Positions 44,330 through 53,073 of a DNA stretch of 64,000 nucleotides are shown in pieces. The stretch is from Streptomyces sp. Edi2 (GTDB taxonomy: Bacteria; Actinomycetota; Actinomycetes; Streptomycetales; Streptomycetaceae). How positions within the stretch are numbered: position 1 is the stretch's first letter; every line of letters starts with the position of its first letter. A program made the translations under genes and the position numbers. The notes below the pieces were generated by a model. That model saw nothing but the letters and a program-made list of their open reading frames with translations. It was not told the DNA's origin and searched no databases. The stretch is taken from assembly GCF_040253635.1 (NCBI RefSeq), contig NZ_JBEJGX010000003.1, forward strand, positions 5,295,501 through 5,359,500, in the 5' to 3' direction.

Positions 44330-45532
44330 TCAGGCGCCTGCCCCAGCGTGGCACCACTCGGCGAAGCTGCTGAGAGATTCGGCATCCGCGCGCTTCAGAC
44401 GGCGCAAGGTGGCGGCGTCCTCGCGCACCCACCGGTGCTCCCGGGCGTGCTGCGGCGCGATCCGGCGGGCCATCTTCAGCGACTCGAAGGCAGCATCGGG
44501 CCGACCCGACCAGAGTTGGGCGCGGCCGAGCTCGATGTAGAAACCCGACCGGCGCTCGGCCGGCAGATTCAGTGGCGGCTTCCATTCGCGGGCCAGCCGC
44601 AGCGCGCGCCCCACATGGCCGTCGCCCAGGCTCACGGCCACCGACACCTCGTGTACGCGGACGCTTCCCGGCCCGAATGCCGTGCCCTGGTAGACCCCCT
44701 CCGACACCCGGTCGCCGAGCTCCCGCGCGTCGTCGAGGTGTACGTCTGCAGCGTTGCCGTCTCCGGCGCGACCGGCGAGAACCGCGGCCCGCATGTGCAG
44801 CGCGCCGCGGGCTGCCAGTGCCTCTGCAGAGTCGGTGCGCGGAGCGCGGTCGAGCGCACGCTCAAGGGTCCGCAGACCCACCGTGTGTGTCCCGGCGCCG
44901 AAGTGCAGTTCGGCCCGGACGTACGCCACCGTTGCTGCCACGATCGGATCATGGGTCTGCGTCCCGGCCCACCTCATCAGGTCGAGAAGACGCGCCGAAA
45001 GATCCTTCGCCCCGTGCTTGAACGCCACCGCGTCCGCGGCCCGGCAGGTGTCCACCACCAGCCGCGCCACCTCGGGCCGGTCGCCGGGCGCCGCGGTGCG
45101 CAACGCGCGGCACAGCTCGGCGAGCAGCCCCGGCGCGGACCGGGCGATACGCGCGTACTGTGCGCTCAGCCTCTGCCCAACGACCATGGCTGCAGCCGCG
45201 CGCAACTCGGACAGGTCGTGGCACGGCCCGCCGTCCGGCTTCTCGTCCAACTCCTCATAGGAGGCGAGGACGGCCGACAGCCCCGGCATCGCCTGGTGCA
45301 TGCGGTCGTCCGGCCGTTCCCGCTCCGGTAAGAGTCTGCTGGGGTCGATGCCGAGCGCGTGGGCGATGGCTTCCAGGACCGCATCCGACACCCCCCGCTC
45401 ACCGCGCTCCACCTTCCGAATCGTTCCGAGCGAGACACGGGCGCCGCGGGCAAGATCGGCCTGGCTCAGGCAGGCAATCCGACGTTCGTAGGCGATGCGT
45501 GGGCCCACCCCGTGATACACGATGCTGGCCAT
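44330..45532 (-). CDS. XRE-family regulator with TPR-like C-terminus
   Basis: 400 residues from ATG 45532 (GGAGAG upstream). Helix-turn-helix at residues 15-65 (ACLSQADLARGARVSLGTIR then KVERGERGVSD). The remaining 300 residues are helical repeats with TPR-like spacing (RLVVDTCRAADAVAFKHGAK, ARGALHMRAAVLAGRAGDG, YIELGRAQLWSGRPDAAFES). Such regulators often read a peptide or small-molecule signal. It precedes the small three-gene operon in the same direction. Confidence 0.87.
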   Translation of the reverse strand: MASIVYHGVGPRIAYERRIACLSQADLARGARVSLGTIRKVERGERGVSDAVLEAIAHALGIDPSRLLPERERPDDRMHQAMPGLSAVLASYEELDEKPDGGPCHDLSELRAAAAMVVGQRLSAQYARIARSAPGLLAELCRALRTAAPGDRPEVARLVVDTCRAADAVAFKHGAKDLSARLLDLMRWAGTQTHDPIVAATVAYVRAELHFGAGTHTVGLRTLERALDRAPRTDSAEALAARGALHMRAAVLAGRAGDGNAADVHLDDARELGDRVSEGVYQGTAFGPGSVRVHEVSVAVSLGDGHVGRALRLAREWKPPLNLPAERRSGFYIELGRAQLWSGRPDAAFESLKMARRIAPQHAREHRWVREDAATLRRLKRADAESLSSFAEWCHAGAGA

Positions 45533-45642
45533 ACGGTCTCTCCGTTCGGTGCAGCCACTCCGCACCGTACCCGCGCCGCCACGGCCCGGGAGTGCGAACG
45601 GCCCCGCTCACATCTCATGTGCGGACGAGCGCAGTTGCGTCA

Positions 45643-46281
45643 TCACAGCCTCAGCGCATCAACCAGCTCGGACAGGTTCGTGAACCGATAGTCCGCGACC
45701 TGCGCGGCATCGCTCTCCGCCCAGAGGTGCCCGAGGGGGCCACGGCGCAGGTGGGCGGCCCGCATCCCGGCAGCGCGGGCCGGCACGACGTCGTTCTGAG
45801 GGTGGTCGCCTACATACACCACTTCCCCAGCCGGAGCACCTGCCAGCTCGACGACGCGTGCGAAGAACTCCGGGTCCGGCTTGGCCACGCCCCACTCACC
45901 GGACGTGGCCAGGCCATCCACCGGCAGTTCGAGCGCGCGCAGCAACTCGCCTGCCCTGACGGTCTGGTTGCCGGCCACGACCACACGCATCCCGGCAGCT
46001 CGGAGAGCTGTCAGCGACGGGCGGACATCGGGGTACAGGTCCGACTCATCCAGGAACTCCCCCTGGCCGGCCCGCTCCATCGCCGCCCGTTCGGCCTCGA
46101 TGTCGATGCCCGGGCGCACGAGTCTCAGCGCGTCGGAGTTGTCCCGCCCCCGGGCAACCACAGCACCCACCAGGGCGGACAGCGTGTGCCGGTTTACGCC
46201 GAGCCAATCGGCCCACGCCCCCCACCCACGGTCGTCCCTGATCAGCGTCTCTCCAACATCGAACGCCACCACACGCATCAT
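45643..46281 (-). CDS. HAD-family hydrolase
   Basis: 212 residues from ATG 46281 (two ATGs in a row). HAD motifs: I FDVGETLIRD, II VVVAGNQTV, III KPDPEFF and IV YVGDHPQNDVVPARAAGM. An alpha-helical C1 cap sits between I and II. The second nucleophile-site residue is Val-Gly rather than Asp, seen in some HAD phosphatases with altered activity, although ETLIRD is preserved. Substrate unknown. Confidence 0.9.
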   Translation of the reverse strand: MMRVVAFDVGETLIRDDRGWGAWADWLGVNRHTLSALVGAVVARGRDNSDALRLVRPGIDIEAERAAMERAGQGEFLDESDLYPDVRPSLTALRAAGMRVVVAGNQTVRAGELLRALELPVDGLATSGEWGVAKPDPEFFARVVELAGAPAGEVVYVGDHPQNDVVPARAAGMRAAHLRRGPLGHLWAESDAAQVADYRFTNLSELVDALRL

Positions 46282-46453
46282 GCAGGCAGCCTACGGCGGA
46301 CCAACTCACCAGCGTTTGTCGGCGAGAAGCCGTGCGCTCTTACGGGGCCGAGGCGGCCCGCTCCGCTCGCCGCGCGAAGCCTGTCCCCCCGTCTGGGCCT
46401 GCACTTCTGCCTCCGCCCCGCTCCACCCCAGTCCAGACTCGGGCGCCGGTCCG

Positions 46454-46623
46454 TCACCCCAGGGACGCCGGGAACTCGCCTTGCTCTGCTTCCTCGGCTG
46501 TCGCAGAGACCTTGCCGCGGTGCGAGACCTCAACCTGGTAGAACTTCTCGCCCTTCGGCACATCGGGCACCCTGACGTCGAACTCGCACGCCCCTGAAAC
46601 GTCGCCGGAGTTCCCAACTGCGC
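46454..46623 (-). pseudogene. C-terminal fragment of a secreted actinobacterial protein
   Basis: The minus frame ending at 46454 reads GACEFDVRVPDVPKGEKFYQ then VEVSHRGKVSATAEEAE, a pattern I associate with the C-terminal part of Streptomyces lipoproteins (VPxGxKFYxVEVSHRG). Upstream the frame turns into Arg-rich noise, so the N-terminus is lost. No start is credible. Confidence 0.5.
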
Positions 46624-46842
46624 CGGAGTTGGCCGACCGTCGGCTGCCGCACGGTCGCTCGGCCTCTTGCCGGCGGTCTTCGGGCTGGCTGCCCCATTCG
46701 CCCGGGCGAGGCCTACAGGCTTCGGCGACTGCGCCGCCGTTAGTGCACAGCGAGGCTGTCGTACGTCTCCTGCCGAAAGGGCTGCCGGGGCATGGAAACC
46801 CGGACAGGCCTTGACGGGCGGGTTGAGTTCTTTTGCAGAGAG

Positions 46843-47196
46843 CTACTTGCCGAAGGTCATCCGGGGGCTGTCGAGCAGCCCGGTGTGGGTCGCCGCGGCA
46901 ATGATCAGCGAAAGGATGAGGAACCCAGCGAATGGCTGGTCGCTGTCGGCTGGCCTCATGGCCATTGCTCCGCCGATCAAGACGAGTTCGCCGACGACGT
47001 ACGTGACCGGTACCCATGGTTTGACTACGCCCTTCGCGGCAGCGACGACGAAAGGGACGGCGGCGGCAAGGCCCATGGTGATGATCGGTACGAGAACCCA
47101 CACGGCCTTGGCCGCGGTGCTGTTGAACATCCGGGGGCGACCGACAGGCCGTCCAGAAAGGTAAGGGCTCGACTGATATGGGTTGTTAGAGCTCAT
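46843..47196 (-). CDS. Small membrane protein
   Basis: 117 residues from ATG 47196 (GGGGGA upstream). A polar N-terminus (MSSNNPYQSSPYLSGRPVGR) precedes three or four hydrophobic helices (AVWVLVPIITMGLAAAVPFV, VTYVVGELVLIGGAMA, FAGFLILSLIIAAATHTGLL). No known domain. Less GC-biased codons (TTT, TCA, AGC) than its surroundings. It could once have been joined to the lipoprotein-like fragment downstream. Confidence 0.6.
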   Translation of the reverse strand: MSSNNPYQSSPYLSGRPVGRPRMFNSTAAKAVWVLVPIITMGLAAAVPFVVAAAKGVVKPWVPVTYVVGELVLIGGAMAMRPADSDQPFAGFLILSLIIAAATHTGLLDSPRMTFGK

Positions 47197-47470
47197 GAGT
47201 CCCCCTATGAGGTACGTGCTGGGAGCGTAGTGGCGGACGCTGGCCGCGCGAGTCGGTGTGACCGGCTTGTGACGTGACCTCACGCGGGCGGATTGCAACG
47301 AGGGGGTCGGCATCCCCGCTGCGGCAATCGCGTGCCTGGTCGATCGACTGAACCGCCGCCATGTCTGGCTGATGTCCGCTGAGGCTCAGGCGGATGGCAT
47401 TGGAGACGCTCGTCCTCGATCGCGCATGGCCCGCGCTGGGCAAGGCCGGGCCCCACCCGCTGCCTTTGGC

Positions 47471-48220
47471 TCACGCCGGCAACTCTCGGTCCCCCTGCCA
47501 CACCACGTACGTCATCGCGGCGAGGCCGCCGTTCGCCAGGCCCTTGTAGGTGACCGTCCGGGTGGGGCCGAGTTCGTGGGCGAGGTGTTGGGCCAGGTTT
47601 CTGCCCTCGTGGAACAGGCGCTGCCAAGCGTCGTCGTACTTGCCCTCCACCCGGTCGCGGACGTCCAGGTTCAGGGTGGTGTCGATCTCGTCCGCCCAGC
47701 CGTACAGGGCAGTGACGAGGCCGTCGGACAGGTTCAGGGCGGCGGCCGGGTCGTCAGGGAAGAAGTCCCCGAATCCGTCGGAGCGCAGCGGGCCGTACTG
47801 GAACTCGCCCTCGACGGTGAGGTCTACCGGGTGCGGTGGCGTGCCGTGGCTGTCGCGCTCCCAGTGCAGGCGCTCGCAGCCCCAGCACACCCACTTCGAT
47901 GTCCGGTGGCGCTCGTCCCAAGAGCGCACCGCCCACGACGGACCGAGGTGCCGGGCCAGCCGCTGTGCGGCCGCCAGGCCCTGCTTGACGTGCTTCCGCA
48001 AGTCCGGGCGGGAGGCGAAACCGCCAGGCGGACGGGACAGCGACCATGAGCGCAGCGTGTGGGCCAGGTCTTCCGGCAGGCCCATGGCGGGGTCGTCCAG
48101 CGGGACGTTGCCGGTGAAGGCCTCGATGTCCTCGTACGTCCCGCGCCCGTACGGCTCGTACAGGGGGGAGGGCTCGGAGCGGGCCTGCACGAAGAGGTAG
48201 CGCGGTCCTTCGAGGGGCAT
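47471..48220 (-). CDS. Hypothetical protein
   Basis: 249 residues from ATG 48220 (CGGAG seven bases upstream). Begins MPLEGPRYLFVQARSEPSPL and contains WVCWGCERLHWERDSHG with two cysteines and LSDGLVTALYGWADEIDTTL. No membrane segment or known family. The frame stays open upstream across a run of ATGGAC-type hexamers (48259-48306) that would encode VHVHVYVHAYVH; without a start codon there, this is probably not translated. Confidence 0.68.
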   Translation of the reverse strand: MPLEGPRYLFVQARSEPSPLYEPYGRGTYEDIEAFTGNVPLDDPAMGLPEDLAHTLRSWSLSRPPGGFASRPDLRKHVKQGLAAAQRLARHLGPSWAVRSWDERHRTSKWVCWGCERLHWERDSHGTPPHPVDLTVEGEFQYGPLRSDGFGDFFPDDPAAALNLSDGLVTALYGWADEIDTTLNLDVRDRVEGKYDDAWQRLFHEGRNLAQHLAHELGPTRTVTYKGLANGGLAAMTYVVWQGDRELPA

Positions 48221-48567
48221 GCGGATCTCCGCGATCGGGTCGGGAGGCGGACCGTAGGCGTAGATGTGGACATAGGCATGGACATAGACATGGACATGGA
48301 CGTAGACGGCTGTCGAACCAGGTGGCGAAGCCCCACCTGCGGGGACACCCCACCCTGCGGGGAGGGCTTCGGCCCCGCCTCGCGGGCCGAGTTGCCCGGC
48401 GGATCGGAAGCTTACGGGGCCGGGTCGGGGCCGCGGTCGCCGCCAGGCCGGGCTGGGCTCGCCCGCGGTCGCGCCACGGCCGGTGAGTCGTGGGGGCGAG
48501 GACTGCGGTGTTCGGATGCAGCATGGAAGAGGGGGCGTATTCGTCTGCAACCGGAAGGATGAGCGCG

Positions 48568-48816
48568 ATGCCCAAATTCATGGACATCCATCACGGTATG
48601 AAGGGCGTGACGCCCGACGAGCTCAGCGCGGCGCACCAGGCCGATCTCGCCATTCAGAGCGAAGAAGGCGTGACCTTCGAGCATGCCTGGGCCGACACCG
48701 ACTCCGGAGATGTCTTCTGCCTGTCGGATGCGCCGTCGGCGGGGGCCGTGCAGCGCATTCACGAGCGGGCCGGCCACAAGGCCGACGAGATCCATCCGCT
48801 GTCGATCTCCCTCTGA
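48568..48816 (+). CDS. DUF4242 nickel-binding protein (SCO4226 family)
   Basis: 82 residues from ATG 48568, with GGAAGG nine bases upstream. Starts MPKFMDIHHGMKGVTPDELS and includes VTFEHAWADTDSGDVFCLSD then HERAGHKADEIHPL. This matches the ferredoxin-like DUF4242 family, whose S. coelicolor member SCO4226 binds nickel. The His-rich start and C-terminal His fit metal binding. It neighbours phoU in S. coelicolor too, as far as I recall. Confidence 0.88.
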   Translation: MPKFMDIHHGMKGVTPDELSAAHQADLAIQSEEGVTFEHAWADTDSGDVFCLSDAPSAGAVQRIHERAGHKADEIHPLSISL

Positions 48817-49150
48817 TCTACCCCGCACCTTTCTCGGACCGACCGCTGACCCCTTTCTGGCCGACCGCTGCTGGTCTCTCTAACCAGCCGTTGGCCTCTC
48901 GCGGAAGGGCCGACCGACCGGCAACGGCCCCGGCCGGAAAGAATCCAGCCGGGGCCGCAATGGCGCTGTGCCGTAGTGCCGCTGTGCCGTGGTGCCGCAG
49001 CGGCGCCGTGCCGTAGTAGAGCCGTGCCGCCGGGCCGCAGTGGAACCGTTGCGCCGTGCCGCAGTGGCGCCATGCCCTGCGGTACTCCGCGGTCCAGCGG
49101 TCCGGTGCTCCAGTACTGCAGTGCTGCAGCGGTCCAGTACTGCAGTACGG
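48817..49150. other. Intergenic region with GTGCCGYAGTGCC repeats
   Basis: 334 bases without a supported gene. Positions 48960-49145 are full of short repeats of GTGCCG(C/T)AGTGG and, at the end, CAGTACTGCAGTGCTGCAG-type palindromes around 49110-49145. The latter can form several hairpins next to the end of the Cys-rich gene. Confidence 0.55.
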
Positions 49151-49309
49151 CTAGCAGCCGCCGCCGCACTGGCACGGGCCGCCCGACTGGCAGCCGCAGC
49201 TGCAGCCGGAGCCGCAGCCGCAGGCGCCGAGCAGCGGGAGCAATGGACGCCCGACGGCTGTCGGGGCGTCCTGGAGTGCGGGGCTGGGGGAGTCCGCCAT
49301 GGGTGCCAT
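49151..49309 (-). CDS. Cys-rich mini-protein (metallothionein-like)
   Basis: 52 residues from ATG 49309, with a perfect AGGAGG six bases before it. The C-terminal 24 residues hold eight cysteines in CxC spacing (ACGCGSGCSCGCQSGGPCQC then GGGC). No signal peptide; the N-terminal half is Ala/Pro/Leu. The Cys pattern suggests metal binding, and it lies between a nickel-binding protein and phoU. It may also be a modified peptide. I am confident it is translated, less so of its role. Confidence 0.7.
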   Translation of the reverse strand: MAPMADSPSPALQDAPTAVGRPLLPLLGACGCGSGCSCGCQSGGPCQCGGGC

Positions 49310-49509
49310 GCATTGCCTCCTAGGGGTCACCTGGTGCCCATTGCAAGCCCGGGCGACGAGGCGCGTCAACGGCGCGTGGAGGCACACGTCAACGGCGCAC
49401 GACGGCTCACGGGGCGGACTCGCGCCCTCCTCGCGCTGCCGCAGCTATGGCTCCCGCTGCCGCGACCAGGCCCCCGCTGCCCCGCCCCGGCTACGCCGCC
49501 CCGCCCCGG

Positions 49510-50187
49510 CTACGCGCCTTCCACCGCCGTCGGCGGGGCGATCTCGTCGGCGTGCTCGCCGGTCACGAGGTAGACGACCCGCTTGGCGACGGAGACCGCG
49601 TGGTCCGCGAAGCGCTCGTAGTAGCGGCCCAGCAGCGTCACGTCCACGGCCGTCTCGATGCCGTGCTTCCAGCGGTCGTCCATCAGGTGCTGGAAGAGGG
49701 TGCGGTGCAGCATGTCCATCGCGTCGTCGTCCTGCTCCAGCTGCAGCGCGAGGTCGACGTCCTTGGTGATGATGACCTCGGCGGCCTTGGCCATCAGGCG
49801 CTGCGCCAGCTGCCCCATCTCCAGGATGGTGGCGTGCAGGTCCTGCGGAACGGCCGACTGCGGGAAGCGCAGCCGGGCCAGCTTGGCCACATGCTGGGCC
49901 AGGTCGCCGGAGCGCTCCAGGTCGGCGCTCATCCGCAGCGAGGTGACGACGATCCGCAGGTCGGTGGCGACCGGCTGCTGCCGCGCCAGCAGGGCGATCG
50001 CGCGGGCCTCCAGATCGCGCTGGAGGTCGTCGACCTTCTCGTCGGCGGCGATGACGTTCTCGGCCAGCTTGAGGTCCGCGTCGAGTATCGCCGTGGTGGC
50101 ACGCCCGATCGCGGAGCCGACGAGCCGGGCCATCTCGACCAGGCCCTCGCCGATCGAATCCAGCTCCTCGTGGTACGCGTCCCGCAT
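49510..50187 (-). CDS. phoU: Phosphate signalling protein PhoU
   Basis: 225 residues from ATG 50187. Two PhoU three-helix repeats with the metal-binding patterns: DLERSGDLAQHVAKLAR (E/DxxxD) and RYYERFADHAVSVAKRVVYL. PhoU damps signalling from the PhoR-type kinase when phosphate is ample. It is divergent from phoR-phoP, with PHO-box-like repeats between them. Confidence 0.95.
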   Translation of the reverse strand: MRDAYHEELDSIGEGLVEMARLVGSAIGRATTAILDADLKLAENVIAADEKVDDLQRDLEARAIALLARQQPVATDLRIVVTSLRMSADLERSGDLAQHVAKLARLRFPQSAVPQDLHATILEMGQLAQRLMAKAAEVIITKDVDLALQLEQDDDAMDMLHRTLFQHLMDDRWKHGIETAVDVTLLGRYYERFADHAVSVAKRVVYLVTGEHADEIAPPTAVEGA

Positions 50188-50475
50188 CTGTGACCTTCTC
50201 TCGCATCGATGTGGTGGTGTGGCGTGGAGGGGGGAGGTGGAGCGGGGTGCAGGGTGACCTGTGCCCACGCTCTCACGGTCGGTGCCCGCGCGGCCCGTGC
50301 CCCAAGGGGGCGGTGCTCCACGGACCCGGCCCGGAGCCGGCCGCCACGGTGCCGGTGCTCCACAGGGACCGTGGCCCCGCGGTCGCTCAGGGTGTCCGGC
50401 CGCGCGCCGGTGCCGAACCGTCCGGCACCCGCACCGTCACCCTGCGGGTACCGCGCGACCTCCGGTGCCACCGGG

Positions 50476-50508
50476 GGTGAACCGGCGCCGACGTGAAGGT
50501 GAACTCTG
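50476..50508 (+). promoter_or_regulatory. PHO-box-like direct repeats (set 1, phoU/phoR region)
   Basis: GGTGAAC at 50476 and again at 50498, exactly 22 bases (two 11-base PHO units) apart, with a degenerate unit between. GGTGAAC is the reverse form of GTTCACC, the core of the Streptomyces PhoP-binding repeat. In that orientation it reads toward phoU. A lone GTTCACC in the opposite orientation lies at 50544-50550. Confidence 0.7.
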
Positions 50509-50637
50509 GGCGACGCATCCACGGCCGCGGGGGCGGGGGCGCGGTTCACCTGGCCGAGCTCCGCGGCGGCATGGTGCGCGCGGCGGTTTCCCTAGGGACA
50601 TCTGCCGGGCAGCCGCCCGCCCCGCACCGGCCTCCGG

Positions 50638-50670
50638 AGTGAACCAGCACGGACGGCACGGTGAACTCTG
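50638..50670 (+). promoter_or_regulatory. PHO-box-like direct repeats (set 2, close to phoR)
   Basis: AGTGAAC at 50638 and GGTGAAC at 50660, again 22 bases apart. The 18 bases GGTGAACTCTGGGCGACG occur in both sets (50498 and 50660), so the two operators look duplicated. This set ends about 70 bases before the phoR start. Confidence 0.7.
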
Positions 50671-50739
50671 GGCGACGGCTGTTCGAGCAGAGCCCCGCAT
50701 GGCTGGGGAAGTGTCCGACCCGGCGCATAGCCTGGAGTC

Positions 50740-52008
50740 ATGAACGTGGACGCGGCCGTCGCCGCAGTGGCTGCGATCGCCGGGCTCTGTACCGGTGTCT
50801 TCGCCATGCTGGCGTTCCGCTGGAGCGAGCGAGACCAGGCCAAACCCACCCGTACCTCCCTGCACACGGAAGCCGTGCTGCCGCCCGGGGTCGACACCGT
50901 GCTGTCGGTGCTCCGCTCCTCGGCCGTGGTCCTCGACGAGGCCGACGCCGTCGTCAAGGCCAGCTCCGCCGCCTACGCCCTCGGGCTGGTCCGTGGCGGC
51001 AAGCTCGCCGTCGAGCCGATGATGCAGATGGCCCGCGACACCCGCAGGGACGGCGAGATACGCCAGGTCGAGCTGGATCTGCCGCGCCGCGGCACCGGCC
51101 GCGGCGAGGCGCTGGCGGTCTCCGCCAGAGTCGCCCCGCTCGGCTCCCGGCTCGTCCTGCTGCTGGTCGAGGACCTCACGGAGGCCCGCCGCATAGAAGC
51201 GGTCCGCCGCGACTTCGTGGCCAACGTCAGCCATGAGCTCAAGACACCGGTCGGTGCCCTGTCGCTGCTCTCCGAGGCCGTGATGGACGCCAGCGACGAC
51301 CCCGAGGCCGTCGAGCGCTTCGCCGGCCGGATGCAGAACGAGGCCACCCGCCTGACCAACCTCGTCCAGGAGCTCATCGACCTCTCCCGGGTGCAGAACG
51401 ACAACCCGCTGGAGGACGCCGAGCCGGTCCGGGTCGACGAGCTGGTCGCCGAGGCGATGGACCGCTGCCGCCAGCAGGCCGGTACGAAACACATCACCAT
51501 GGCCGTCGGCGGCGCCGCCGACCTGCACGTATGGGGAAACCGCGGCCAGCTCGCCGCGGCCCTGGGCAACCTCGTCGAGAACGCCGTCAACTACTCCCCG
51601 GCACGTACCCGCGTCGGGATCGCCGGACGCCGGGTCTCCGCGCCCGGCGGCGACCTGATCGAGATCGCGGTGACCGACCAGGGCATCGGGATATCCGAAA
51701 AGGACCGTGACCGCGTCTTCGAGCGGTTCTACCGTGTGGACCCGGCGCGCTCGCGCGCCACCGGCGGGACCGGCCTCGGCCTCGCCATCGTCAAGCATGT
51801 GGCCGCCTCGCACGGCGGGGAGGTCACGGTGTGGAGCGCTGAGGGACAGGGCTCCACCTTCACCCTGCGTCTCCCGGAAGCCGGAGCCGTACGCGACCGC
51901 GAACGGCCCGCCGACCCCTCCGCGGAGGGCCTCGACGACGAGGACCGCCCGTACGAGACCTTCAACGATCCGCTCCCTGCTCACCCAGCCCCGGAGGTCC
52001 TTCCGTGA
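50740..52008 (+). CDS. phoR: Phosphate sensor histidine kinase (PhoR/SenX3 type)
   Basis: 422 residues from ATG 50740 with GGAG just upstream. A single N-terminal membrane helix (AAIAGLCTGVFAMLAFRW), a short cytoplasmic PAS-like part, then HisKA with His165 in NVSHELKTPVGALSLLSEAV and the ATPase domain (NLVENAVNYSP, DQGIGISEKD, GGTGLGLAIVKHV). With PhoP and PhoU it forms the phosphate-starvation switch that also affects antibiotic production. The last four bases overlap phoP (GTGA). Confidence 0.95.
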   Translation: MNVDAAVAAVAAIAGLCTGVFAMLAFRWSERDQAKPTRTSLHTEAVLPPGVDTVLSVLRSSAVVLDEADAVVKASSAAYALGLVRGGKLAVEPMMQMARDTRRDGEIRQVELDLPRRGTGRGEALAVSARVAPLGSRLVLLLVEDLTEARRIEAVRRDFVANVSHELKTPVGALSLLSEAVMDASDDPEAVERFAGRMQNEATRLTNLVQELIDLSRVQNDNPLEDAEPVRVDELVAEAMDRCRQQAGTKHITMAVGGAADLHVWGNRGQLAAALGNLVENAVNYSPARTRVGIAGRRVSAPGGDLIEIAVTDQGIGISEKDRDRVFERFYRVDPARSRATGGTGLGLAIVKHVAASHGGEVTVWSAEGQGSTFTLRLPEAGAVRDRERPADPSAEGLDDEDRPYETFNDPLPAHPAPEVLP

Positions 52009-52685
52009 CCCGAGTGCTTGTCGTCGAGGACGAGGAATCGTTCAGCGACGCACTGTCGTACATGCTCCGCAAGGAGGGTTTCGAGGTCGCCATCGCGGCT
52101 ACGGGCCCCGACGGACTCGACGAGTTCGAGCGCAACGGCGCCGACCTCGTCCTGCTCGACCTGATGCTGCCGGGCCTGCCCGGCACCGAGGTCTGCCGCC
52201 AGCTGCGTGGCCGCTCCAACGTCCCGGTCATCATGGTGACCGCCAAGGACAGCGAGATCGACAAGGTCGTCGGCCTGGAGATAGGGGCCGACGACTACGT
52301 CACCAAGCCCTTCTCCTCCCGCGAACTGGTCGCCCGCATCCGCGCGGTGATGCGCCGCCGCGGCGAGCCGGAGGAGGTCACCCCGCAGGCGCTGGAGGCC
52401 GGCCCGGTCCGGATGGACGTGGACCGCCATGTCGTCACCGTCTCCGGCGGCAAGGTCGACCTGCCCCTGAAGGAGTTCGACCTCCTGGAGATGCTGCTGC
52501 GCAACGCCGGCCGCGTGCTGACCCGGATGCAGCTCATCGACCGGGTCTGGGGTGCCGACTACGTGGGCGACACCAAGACCCTGGACGTGCACGTCAAGCG
52601 ACTGCGCGCCAAGATCGAACCCGACCCGGGCGCGCCGCGCTACCTCGTCACGGTCCGCGGCCTGGGCTACAAGTTCGAGCCGTAA
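52005..52685 (+). CDS. phoP: Phosphate response regulator (PhoP/RegX3 type)
   Basis: 226 residues from GTG 52005. Receiver domain with Asp52 in DLVLLDLMLPG, Lys in YVTKPFSS, and acidic pocket VVEDEES. The OmpR-type winged helix has KEFDLLEMLLRNAGRVLTRM, LDVHVKRLRAKIEPDP and VRGLGYKFEP. It binds PHO boxes and should control phoU, its own operon and genes such as ppk. Coupled to phoR. Confidence 0.95.
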   Translation: MTRVLVVEDEESFSDALSYMLRKEGFEVAIAATGPDGLDEFERNGADLVLLDLMLPGLPGTEVCRQLRGRSNVPVIMVTAKDSEIDKVVGLEIGADDYVTKPFSSRELVARIRAVMRRRGEPEEVTPQALEAGPVRMDVDRHVVTVSGGKVDLPLKEFDLLEMLLRNAGRVLTRMQLIDRVWGADYVGDTKTLDVHVKRLRAKIEPDPGAPRYLVTVRGLGYKFEP

Positions 52686-52912
52686 ACGGCCCTACGCCCC
52701 GCTGCCCAGGGCCGTCGAGGCCTTACGGCACGGCCGGCCACTCCCGGCGCCGCCACTCCTGCCTCGGCCGGCCGCCCTCGCCTCGGTGTGAGCCTCCGCG
52801 GGGGGCTCGGTGATGCCGCGCTACGTCGCTCGGCGATGCCATGCGAAGTCGCTCGGTGACGCCGCGCTGCGGCGCGCCGTTCAGCGGTCACCCGCCCGTG
52901 CGCGGCGGAAGC

Positions 52913-52959
52913 ACGCCTCAGGGGCGCCACTCCGATCCGGAGGGGCGCCCCTGAGGCGT
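52913..52959. terminator. Double-stem terminator between phoP and lipoprotein gene
   Basis: Perfect 16-base outer stem (52913-52928 with 52944-52959) enclosing a second 5-base hairpin CTCCG-ATC-CGGAG. It separates the convergent phoP and lipoprotein genes. The rest of 52686-53073 has GC-rich repeats and no gene. Confidence 0.85.
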
Positions 52960-53073
52960 TGCTGTGACGGCCGGCCCTGGCCAGCCTGCCGACCTTGCCG
53001 GCTGCCTGCCTGCCGTCGCGCCTGGCGGTGTCGCTGACCCCCGAGAGGGTGTCAGCGAGCCCCGCGAGCGGTG

